Below, piece by piece: positions 23,755-28,612 of a DNA stretch of 28,612 nt. The DNA comes from a virus, in the IMG/VR virus record IMGVR_UViG_3300006334_000053, positions 1 to 28,612 of that record. The stretch is one strand, 5' to 3'. Position numbers and translations under genes: made by a program. Positions within the stretch are counted from its first letter, which is position 1, and each line of letters starts with the position of its first letter. Under the pieces are notes generated by a model that saw only the letters and a list, made by a program, of their open reading frames with translations, ran no database searches and was not told the origin of the DNA.

Positions 23755-24019
23755 CTTTCTTTCCTTGTTTTTTTAATTCTTCTTGTTTTCGATATTCGAT
23801 AACAGTATTTACTTTTTGTTGTAATCGTATCAAGTCATTGTCAAGCATTCTAATCTGGTCTAATAATTTAATGAGAGTCTTATGTGAAGCACTAATTTTT
23901 GGTTTTAGTTCTTTTGTCACATACTTCCAAACATACCAGATAAAATATCCCATACCAATTGCCATTAGAACTGGATAACCCACCTCATCAATAATCAAAA
24001 TGATTTGGTCGATTTTCAC
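23714..24019 (-). CDS. Small membrane/coiled-coil protein B of the curli operon
   Basis: A 101-residue protein with DEVGYPVLMAIGMGYFIWYV forming an N-terminal membrane helix, then a coiled coil (about 40-75) and a Lys-rich tail. It resembles the gene before it in layout and in the Gly-Tyr/Ile-Pro start of the helix, so the two are probably a tandem duplication. The start is GTG sharing a base with the upstream TAG, with AGGAG a few bases before. Such YvrJ/BhlA-like proteins can be holin-like, but a scaffold role in curli export is equally possible. Confidence 0.7.
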   Translation of the reverse strand: MKIDQIILIIDEVGYPVLMAIGMGYFIWYVWKYVTKELKPKISASHKTLIKLLDQIRMLDNDLIRLQQKVNTVIEYRKQEELKKQGKKDENISTSRKSTRK

Positions 24020-24315
24020 TAGTCTCTCCTAGAGTCTATCTTTCCGTCTTCAACAAAGTTTTCGTTTCTTGCAACCCTATCAATATCAGGTCTCAAGTCT
24101 AAAGATTCACTTACTAGTAAATCAATCTTTATCATATCGTTATTCATTTGTCGAACTCTTGACTCTAAACCATTCATAATATTAGTAAGTCCCGTGACAG
24201 AACCACCGACACTATCTAAGATATATTTTAAAGTCAGAAAGATAAAGAACCCCATGATGATTGCACTACCAATCGGGATACCCACTTCCATTAATAATTT
24301 CATTATATTCGTCAT
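24019..24315 (-). CDS. Small membrane/coiled-coil protein A, first gene of the curli operon
   Basis: A 98-residue protein with MEVGIPIGSAIIMGFFIFLT as the membrane segment, then a predicted coiled coil (LTNIMNGLESRVRQMNNDMI) and a charged tail. It is a likely paralogue of the next gene. The TATAAATA box ends only 7 nt before this ATG, so the message would start at about the ATG; the in-frame ATG at 24303 is an alternative that leaves a 14-nt leader. No clear ribosome site is present for either. Confidence 0.65.
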   Translation of the reverse strand: MTNIMKLLMEVGIPIGSAIIMGFFIFLTLKYILDSVGGSVTGLTNIMNGLESRVRQMNNDMIKIDLLVSESLDLRPDIDRVARNENFVEDGKIDSRRD

Positions 24316-24322
24316 ACACGTC

Positions 24323-24330
24323 TATTTATA
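24323..24330 (-). promoter_or_regulatory. T4-type late promoter of the curli/cyclase operon
   Basis: Read on the reverse strand, 24330 to 24323 is TATAAATA, the exact T4 late promoter box recognised by the phage sigma factor gp55 with clamp-borne coactivation. By T4 spacing, transcription would start near 24317, just before the first operon gene. It lies in the intergenic gap between the divergent genes, the only such intergenic match in the window. I see no sigma70 promoter for this operon nearby. Confidence 0.65.
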
Positions 24331-24371
24331 TGAAAACTGACTTATAACAAGCATATATAATGAAACAGTGG

Positions 24372-24400
24372 TTGACATTTATTGTTTTACCATGTATAAT
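24372..24400 (+). promoter_or_regulatory. Sigma70-like promoter of the outer-membrane protein gene
   Basis: Perfect TTGACA at 24372-24377, a 17-bp spacer and perfect TATAAT at 24395-24400. Transcription would start near 24407, leaving a leader of about 21 nt with GGAG ahead of the ATG. It diverges from the late promoter of the curli operon. Confidence 0.7.
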
Positions 24401-24427
24401 TTTGTTACTATAAATTTGGAGTAATAT

Positions 24428-25045
24428 ATGAAAAGATTGTTGATTTTAATAGCATTGCTATCTGTACCAGTATTTTCTGCAGAAAACTGGGATAGAGAAC
24501 AATTAAATTTAAAACTACAAACTAAAGATAGTTTTGGTAATAATGTATCTTGGAGATACAGACATTACTTTGGAGATACAGATAAAACACATCACCAATT
24601 GGGTTACAAACTCGATAACTGGGATTTTTCATATCAGTACATTGAAAAGAAAGGTAGGATTGAACACCGACCTAGAATATCAGTAAAACTTTATCAACAA
24701 GATAATGGTTTCTACTTTAGACCTAGAGTAGAGTACCGTGATATCGAAGGTAAAAAAAGTGATACTTATTACTTTAGAGTCTTAACTACTCTTGGATATA
24801 AGGGGAACTTTAATTGTAATTCAAACTTAGTTTGTTTTGCACCACAAGTTCATTTTTCACCTAGATTCGCATTCGCAAAAGACGGTGTAGATGACGGAGA
24901 ATTTGAAGATATTCAAACTGATATCATGTTAAATATTAAGTTTGGTAAAAAGTTTACCATAAGGCCTGGGGTTAGATACATAGTAGATGATGACTACAAT
25001 ACTGACAAACTCTATGCAACCTTACAGTTTAGTGTCAAATTCTAA
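24428..25045 (+). CDS. Predicted outer-membrane beta-barrel protein
   Basis: A 205-residue exported protein. The signal peptide MKRLLILIALLSVPVFSA (cleavage near residue 18) is followed by alternating amphipathic strands rich in Tyr, Arg and Asp (WRYRHYFGD, WDFSYQYIEK, FYFRPRVEYRD, FTIRPGVRYIVDDD). The sequence ends YATLQFSVKF, with the terminal Phe typical of barrels folded by the BAM complex. It may change the host surface, for example against superinfection, or assist curli export, but neither is shown. It has its own sigma70-like promoter and overlaps the next gene by 59 nt. Confidence 0.75.
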   Translation: MKRLLILIALLSVPVFSAENWDREQLNLKLQTKDSFGNNVSWRYRHYFGDTDKTHHQLGYKLDNWDFSYQYIEKKGRIEHRPRISVKLYQQDNGFYFRPRVEYRDIEGKKSDTYYFRVLTTLGYKGNFNCNSNLVCFAPQVHFSPRFAFAKDGVDDGEFEDIQTDIMLNIKFGKKFTIRPGVRYIVDDDYNTDKLYATLQFSVKF

Positions 25046-25496
25046 GTATCAAGTATTTGAAAACTTTCTTGATGACCCAGATGAAGTCTTAGAGTTTTCT
25101 AAGAGTTCTAATTATTATACTGCAAAACAATATGCAGAATATAATAAAAGTGAATCTATTGGTAAATGGCCAGGACTTCGAACTAAGAATCTTATGTTCG
25201 AACTTCCTGAGGTCGTCAATAAAATACAAAACATGTTTGATGTAAAAGTTGGTTGGATTACTTTTTACAAACATTTACTAGAACAAAACATATCTGCACC
25301 CATGCCACATATCGATAAAGCATGGGACTTTTCAGGTGTCATTTATCTAGAAGGTAATGGTGGCACTTGGATAGATGGTGACGAAGTCCCATTCAAATAC
25401 AATCGTGCAGTTTGTTTCAATGCAAACGTACCACATCACCCACTCCACGGCAATACAGATAGAACTGTAATTACATTCTTTTCTTGGTTTAAATAA
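24987..25496 (+). CDS. 2OG-Fe(II) oxygenase-like protein (DUF6445-like)
   Basis: A 169-residue protein with FENFLDDPDEVLEF and the WPGLRT segment that I associate with DUF6445, then MPHIDKAWDFSGVIYL (H108, D110) and VPHHPLHGNTDRTVITFF (distal His 150/151 and R159). The HxD...H...R set fits an active 2OG oxygenase. Substrate is unknown. The ATG at 24987 lies inside the previous gene; internal starts at 25014 (ATG) or 25032 (GTG) would shorten the overlap and keep all the conserved region. Confidence 0.7.
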   Translation: MMTTILTNSMQPYSLVSNSKYQVFENFLDDPDEVLEFSKSSNYYTAKQYAEYNKSESIGKWPGLRTKNLMFELPEVVNKIQNMFDVKVGWITFYKHLLEQNISAPMPHIDKAWDFSGVIYLEGNGGTWIDGDEVPFKYNRAVCFNANVPHHPLHGNTDRTVITFFSWFK

Positions 25497-25522
25497 GCGA
25501 CATATTCTGTCGCAGTAAAATA

Positions 25523-25588
25523 CTTATTTTAATTACAAGGGTTGACAATTCCTGTTTGACCCTGTAAAATACTTGTATTAAGAATAAG
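25523..25588 (+). repeat. Imperfect inverted repeat flanking a promoter
   Basis: The 17-nt arms 25523-25539 and 25572-25588 are inverted copies with 14 of 17 positions matching, and they flank the promoter 25542-25570. A short inner repeat (AGGGT at 25538-25542, ACCCT at 25559-25563) nests inside. This could be a repressor operator or a structural artefact of AT-rich DNA. Confidence 0.4.
25542..25570 (+). promoter_or_regulatory. Sigma70-like promoter upstream of hypothetical gene at 25601
   Basis: TTGACA at 25542-25547, a 17-bp spacer and TAAAAT at 25565-25570. The first part of the spacer (AATT, then TGTTTGAC) is shared with the next promoter at 26060. Both lead to an AGAGGTAAAATG start. 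Confidence 0.6.
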
Positions 25589-25600
25589 AAAAGAGGTAAA

Positions 25601-26050
25601 ATGCAAAGTAATCAATTTATTAAAAAAGTAAAAGAAGACCTTTACAGGTCTAATTCTATAAATTATGAAGATGGTAAGTATACTTTCCATAGTGATTACG
25701 AACAGAATGTAAAAGAAGTTGAAATCACCGATGAAAAATTAGCAGAAGAATTAGGTGAGTCTTTACCTTGGGTCAGAGGTTATGTTGACTTTAGAAAAAA
25801 TGACTTTAAGAAAGGTATAACAATAAAATTTTATACTCGTAAATTTTATACTAGAGAAGGCACTAGAGACGATGTTTTGTTTGTCTTTGTTCCTTACGAA
25901 GACTTTATTGAAAAACGAGTAAAAGTTTGGTTAGATGGTTACTGTACAAATTACTGTCGTGACGGTTATTTTTCTGACCCATTGTGTGAGAATTTTAAAT
26001 ATTGGAATTTTAACTTTCAATCAGAGGTAGAAAAATTTCAATTAATATGA
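25601..26050 (+). CDS. Hypothetical protein
   Basis: A 149-residue soluble protein with no family I recognise. It has charged, Tyr- and Phe-rich composition and ends with a short Cys pair region (DGYCTNYCRDGYFSDPLC). The peptide KFYTR occurs twice in tandem, from a 15-nt duplication at 25826-25855. AGAGGT precedes the ATG. It has its own promoter, is followed by another promoter, and seems to be a single-gene unit. Confidence 0.75.
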   Translation: MQSNQFIKKVKEDLYRSNSINYEDGKYTFHSDYEQNVKEVEITDEKLAEELGESLPWVRGYVDFRKNDFKKGITIKFYTRKFYTREGTRDDVLFVFVPYEDFIEKRVKVWLDGYCTNYCRDGYFSDPLCENFKYWNFNFQSEVEKFQLI

Positions 26051-26059
26051 AAATAAGAG

Positions 26060-26088
26060 TTGACAATTATTGTTTGACTTGTTATAAT
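26060..26088 (+). promoter_or_regulatory. Sigma70-like promoter upstream of the gene at 26120
   Basis: Perfect TTGACA at 26060-26065, a 17-bp spacer and perfect TATAAT at 26083-26088. It is a sister of the promoter at 25542 in spacer and leader. Transcription would start near 26095. Confidence 0.7.
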
Positions 26089-26119
26089 AACAACATAAAT
26101 TAATAAACAGAGAGGTAAA

Positions 26120-26380
26120 ATGTTAAGTAAAACATTAATAAAAGAACTGTCAAAGATTCAGACACCTGAACAATTGGCAGAAGTCTACAATTTCGGTAAA
26201 GATATTTTAGACGCCCTTGCGAAAGCAAGTTTCAAAGAAGGTGACGGCGTGTTCGTTGTTCAAAAAACTAAAAAAACTTTTGGTACAATCATTGAGATTA
26301 AACAAAAGAAAGCAGTTGTTCAAATGAGAGGTAGACATTACAGAGTGCCTCTTTCAATGTTAGAGGTAGCAGACATATGA
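26120..26380 (+). CDS. Small KOW/SH3-like protein
   Basis: An 86-residue protein. After a helical N-terminus (about 1-38), FKEGDGVFVVQKTKKTFGTI, then KKAVVQMRGRHYRVPLSMLEV, shows the pattern of a small SH3-like or KOW barrel that in other proteins binds RNA or ribosomal partners. Function is unknown. It has AGAGGT before the ATG and overlaps the next gene by 4 nt (ATGA), so the two are co-translated. Confidence 0.75.
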   Translation: MLSKTLIKELSKIQTPEQLAEVYNFGKDILDALAKASFKEGDGVFVVQKTKKTFGTIIEIKQKKAVVQMRGRHYRVPLSMLEVADI

Positions 26381-26763
26381 TTTATCTATCAGAAAAAATT
26401 CTTGCAGAAAACTGCGAGTACGAAGTTGTTGAAAGTTTAGGTACTAGTACTAGTTTACAAAGTTATGTGACTACTACTTACGATAAATTAGAGAATCTAT
26501 TCGGTACACCTTCTTATTCAAGTGGTGACCCATATGATAAAGTAAATACAGAATGGTGTATTTATGGTAAAGTCTATTTCACAGATGAATATGGTGACAA
26601 AGATTACGAAGTTATTCAGGCGACAGTTTACAATTGGAAAACTGGTGGTACGCCTACAGAAGAATACGAGTGGCACGTAGGTGGCACATGTTATGAAGCG
26701 GTTGAATTCATTGAGGAAATTCTCAATGGTCAAGTTCAACCAGATTACAACGAGAACGACTAA
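26377..26763 (+). CDS. Hypothetical protein
   Basis: A 128-residue acidic, Tyr- and Thr-rich protein. YDKLENLFGTPSYSSGDPYDK and a later YEWHVGGTCYEAVEF are notable, but I assign no family. It looks beta-rich with a C-terminal helix. The start overlaps the previous stop (ATGA), and it is followed by a strong AGGAGG site for the DUF932 gene, so it is in the middle of a three-gene unit. Confidence 0.75.
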   Translation: MIYLSEKILAENCEYEVVESLGTSTSLQSYVTTTYDKLENLFGTPSYSSGDPYDKVNTEWCIYGKVYFTDEYGDKDYEVIQATVYNWKTGGTPTEEYEWHVGGTCYEAVEFIEEILNGQVQPDYNEND

Positions 26764-26777
26764 CTATAGGAGGTATT

Positions 26778-27734
26778 ATGGTAGCGGCAGTTGAAAGTAT
26801 GGCATATGCAGGAGAAGTTCCATGGCATGGCCTTGGTACGAAAGTTAGTGATGACTTGAGTCCCAACCAGATAATGGTGAAAGCAGGACTTGATTGGCAA
26901 GTCGACAAGGTGCCAACTTATGCAAGAGTTGGTGAAATTGAAGTTCCTACTGGGCAAGAAGCACTAGTAAGAAGTTCTGATAATAAAGTTCTTACTCAAG
27001 TTGGTAAGAATTGGTACCCAGTACAAAACGAAGAGGCATTTGAATTCTTCTCAGAGTACTGTTTAGCAGGTGACATGAGTATGGAAACTGCTGGTTCATT
27101 ACGTGATGGTAAAATGGTTTGGGGACTTGCAAAAGTCAAAGAGTCATTTGACATTGGTAAAAATGACCAAGTAGATTCATACCTATTATTTGCAAACCCA
27201 CATGAATATGGAAAGTCTATTGATATTAGATTTACTCCAATCAGAGTTGTTTGTAATAATACTTTAAGTATGGCATTAGCATCTGTTAAAAACCAGGGTA
27301 CAAAATTGAACCACAGAAAAGTGTTTGATGCTAACCACGTAAAAGAGACTATGGGTCTTGCAAGTGAGAAGTTTTCTCAATACAAAGATGTGGCACAATT
27401 TCTTGCGAGTAAAAACTTTAGTGCGAAAGCATTAGTTCAATACTACAATGAAGTGTTCCCTAGAACTTACCAAGGTAAAAAACCTGTGACAGTTGAAAAG
27501 TTTGAAGACTTATCTACTACAGGTCAAGATGCATACTCAGTTCTTGAGACCCAACCGGGTGCTGAAATGGGTGCAGGAACTTGGTGGCAGGCACTTAACT
27601 CAGTTACTTATCTTACAGACCACAAGATGGGTAGAGAGGCAGATTCGAGAATGGCATCTGCATGGTTTGGTAGAAACCAAACTAGAAAGATTAAAGCAGT
27701 CGAGAAGGCAGTAGAATACGCCGAAGCGGCATAA
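26778..27734 (+). CDS. DUF932 phage/plasmid-like protein
   Basis: A 318-residue protein of the DUF932 type (the phage/plasmid-like TIGR03299 group). Visible family features are the N-terminal PWHGLGTKV, WYPVQNEEAFEFF, and RFTPIRVVCNNTLSMAL in the middle. Members occur in phages, plasmids and bacteria, often near recombination or anti-defence genes; their activity is unknown. An AGGAGG ribosome site before the ATG suggests high expression. The gene is closed by an intrinsic terminator. Confidence 0.88.
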   Translation: MVAAVESMAYAGEVPWHGLGTKVSDDLSPNQIMVKAGLDWQVDKVPTYARVGEIEVPTGQEALVRSSDNKVLTQVGKNWYPVQNEEAFEFFSEYCLAGDMSMETAGSLRDGKMVWGLAKVKESFDIGKNDQVDSYLLFANPHEYGKSIDIRFTPIRVVCNNTLSMALASVKNQGTKLNHRKVFDANHVKETMGLASEKFSQYKDVAQFLASKNFSAKALVQYYNEVFPRTYQGKKPVTVEKFEDLSTTGQDAYSVLETQPGAEMGAGTWWQALNSVTYLTDHKMGREADSRMASAWFGRNQTRKIKAVEKAVEYAEAA

Positions 27735-27749
27735 TCTTTTCAAACGAGG

Positions 27750-27776
27750 AAAGTCAACTTTAGGGTTGACTTTTCT
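27750..27776 (+). terminator. Intrinsic terminator overlapping the next promoter
   Basis: AAAGTCAAC (27750-27758) and GTTGACTTT (27765-27773) form a 9-bp perfect stem with a 6-nt loop, running into a short T-rich tract. The 3' arm contains the TTGACT -35 box of the promoter at 27766-27794. It is the same design as the terminator after hsp20. Confidence 0.7.
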
Positions 27777-27794
27777 TGTATATATAAGTATAAT
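27766..27794 (+). promoter_or_regulatory. Sigma70-like promoter of the HExxH/nuclease gene group
   Basis: TTGACT at 27766-27771, a 17-bp spacer and perfect TATAAT at 27789-27794. Transcription would start near 27801, close to the ATG at 27808. Confidence 0.65.
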
Positions 27795-27807
27795 GTAGGC
27801 AAGATTA

Positions 27808-27963
27808 ATGATTAATTGGTTCAAAAAGTTATTCTCAAAACAAGAAGAAAAAGAAGAATGTCATTACGAACTTTGGATTAAAGAACAAGAAGATGAACAT
27901 TATTTGCAAAAACGAGAAGATTCAAAACAAAGCAATAGACCTAGTAAAACAACTCAAGATTGA
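27808..27963 (+). CDS. Small hypothetical charged protein
   Basis: A 51-residue frame beginning MINWFKKLFSKQEEKEE, highly charged with a short amphipathic N-terminus. The upstream AGG lies before the predicted transcription start, so the leader would be only about 6 nt. Its last 71 nt overlap the HExxH gene in another frame. It is plausible as the first gene after the promoter, but it may instead be a leader frame that carries ribosomes toward the next start. Confidence 0.45.
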   Translation: MINWFKKLFSKQEEKEECHYELWIKEQEDEHYLQKREDSKQSNRPSKTTQD

Positions 27964-28192
27964 AGACAAAGACGTAATCGTTTCGATTAGAAAATTACCA
28001 AAAAACATTTCATTACAAAATACTAAAGGGTATATTGAGTTTGATGAACAATTAGAACATTTAGATATCTACATTAGATACGATGAAGAAAAATATATCA
28101 CACTTGCACATGAGTTAATTCATGCACAACAATTATTGACGAAAGGCAAGATAGATGAAGACGATGCCTATGAAAGAGAAGCAAAATTTTAA
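27893..28192 (+). CDS. Minimal HExxH metallopeptidase-like protein
   Basis: A 99-residue protein with LAHELIHAQQ (H73, E74, H77), the zinc-binding HExxH motif, followed 17-19 residues later by YEREA (E94/E96), which can give the third ligand as in ImmA/IrrE-like zincins. The chain ends straight after KF, so it is near the smallest possible zinc peptidase unit. It may be a protease acting on a phage or host regulator, or a degenerate binding protein. AAGAAG precedes the ATG. It overlaps the genes on both sides (71 and 29 nt). Confidence 0.7.
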   Translation: MNIICKNEKIQNKAIDLVKQLKIEDKDVIVSIRKLPKNISLQNTKGYIEFDEQLEHLDIYIRYDEEKYITLAHELIHAQQLLTKGKIDEDDAYEREAKF

Positions 28193-28612
28193 ACACGTCC
28201 CAGTAGAACTAACTGAAATGGATGCGGTTACGACAGATGAAGGTCGTAAGTATCACACACCCGAAGGCATAGACTTACCATCGATTACTACAGTATTATC
28301 GATACTTAGCAGAGATAGTATCGCAAAGTGGCGTAAAAGAGTCGGTGAAGTAGAAGCAAATAAAATATCGACTCGTGCCGCGAATCGTGGTACTGCAGTT
28401 CATACAGTTTGCGAAAAGTATCTAGATAACGATGCTGACTATCTAGATGGCGTAATGCCAAATAATATAGAAACGTTTCAAAAGATACGACCTATTTTAG
28501 ATGAAAACGTAAACAATATTCATGCTCAAGAGGCACCTCTTTACTCTACTTATCTAGGTGTTGCTGGTAGAGTCGATTGTGTTGCAGAATGGCAGGGCAA
28601 ACTATCTATTAT
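28164..28612 (+). CDS. PD-(D/E)XK exonuclease, 3' end outside window
   Basis: An open frame of 149 codons that runs off the window. IDLPSITTVLSIL at the start, the RGTAVH motif (an Arg-Gly-x-x-x-His found in RecB-like phage exonucleases) and GVAGRVDCVAEWQGKLSI, which should precede the catalytic Asp and Glu-x-Lys, fit a PD-(D/E)XK nuclease. It is probably a DNA exonuclease in recombination or host DNA breakdown. The start is ATG 28164 or ATG 28170, both inside the end of the HExxH gene. Confidence 0.82.
   Translation, partial: MPMKEKQNFKHVPVELTEMDAVTTDEGRKYHTPEGIDLPSITTVLSILSRDSIAKWRKRVGEVEANKISTRAANRGTAVHTVCEKYLDNDADYLDGVMPNNIETFQKIRPILDENVNNIHAQEAPLYSTYLGVAGRVDCVAEWQGKLSI

Noticed and set aside
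25497-25513. GCGACA/TGTCGC hairpin after the DUF6445-like gene as a terminator
   Set aside because: The stem has only 6 bp and no T run follows directly, so intrinsic termination is doubtful.
1-28612. Prophage or temperate-phage markers, tRNA genes, CRISPR arrays, insertion sequences
   Set aside because: I saw no integrase, repressor, cloverleaf-like segment, regular direct repeats or transposase; the content fits a lytic T4-like phage.

Overview
The window looks like part of a T4-like myovirus genome, most probably a marine pelagimyophage (a phage of SAR11/Pelagibacterales) or a close relative. The DNA is AT-rich and densely packed, with many ATGA and TAATG gene overlaps. It carries the T4 replication core in the order gp46, gp45, gp44, gp62, RegA, gp43, (primase), UvsX, gp41. 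It also has genes usual in marine T4-like phages: an Hsp20, several 2-oxoglutarate oxygenase-like proteins, a DUF3310 protein and a DUF932 protein. The host is an inference; nothing here names it directly.

Layout. 1-5078 holds the recombination and clamp/clamp-loader module with RegA, a cupin/JmjC-like gene and a small reverse-strand gene. 5192-9087 holds hsp20, DNA polymerase and a row of very small, partly membrane-bound genes. 9118-14697 holds an unusual primase-like protein, a two-gene UDP-sugar cassette (UDP-glucuronate 4-epimerase plus a shortened UDP-glucose 6-dehydrogenase), UvsX, an unknown gene and the gp41 helicase. 14688-17033 holds small genes, a short-chain dehydrogenase, a 2OG-oxygenase-like protein and DUF3310. 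24428-28612, forward again, holds a predicted outer-membrane beta-barrel, a 2OG oxygenase, several unknowns, DUF932, a small HExxH protein and the start of a PD-(D/E)XK nuclease.

The striking part is 16993-24315, one reverse-strand operon of ten overlapping genes. In transcription order these are two small membrane/coiled-coil paralogues, CsgF, CsgG, a curlin-repeat protein, a FecR-domain protein, a second curlin-repeat protein, a 2OG-Fe(II) oxygenase, a CHASE2 adenylate cyclase with all catalytic residues, and a small basic protein. It is a curli-type amyloid export system joined to a possible periplasmic sensing and cAMP-signalling branch. Just upstream is a perfect T4-type late promoter box (TATAAATA), so the amyloid system is probably made late in infection. 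I recall curli-related clusters being reported as widespread but of unclear function in pelagimyophages, so their presence is probably not new. The cyclase, FecR and oxygenase in the same transcript, and the late control, deserve attention.

Control signals. Ten strong sigma70-type promoters (TTGACA/T, 17-bp spacer, TATAAT-like) lie ahead of forward-strand genes, all with the same spacer. Two share the -35 box with the 3' arm of an intrinsic terminator. Two place the -10 box only 8 nt before the start codon. The hsp20 promoter is a near-copy of a promoter lying inside gp46. I saw no tRNA, rRNA, CRISPR array, insertion sequence or integrase. No stretch over about 115 bases lacks a gene.
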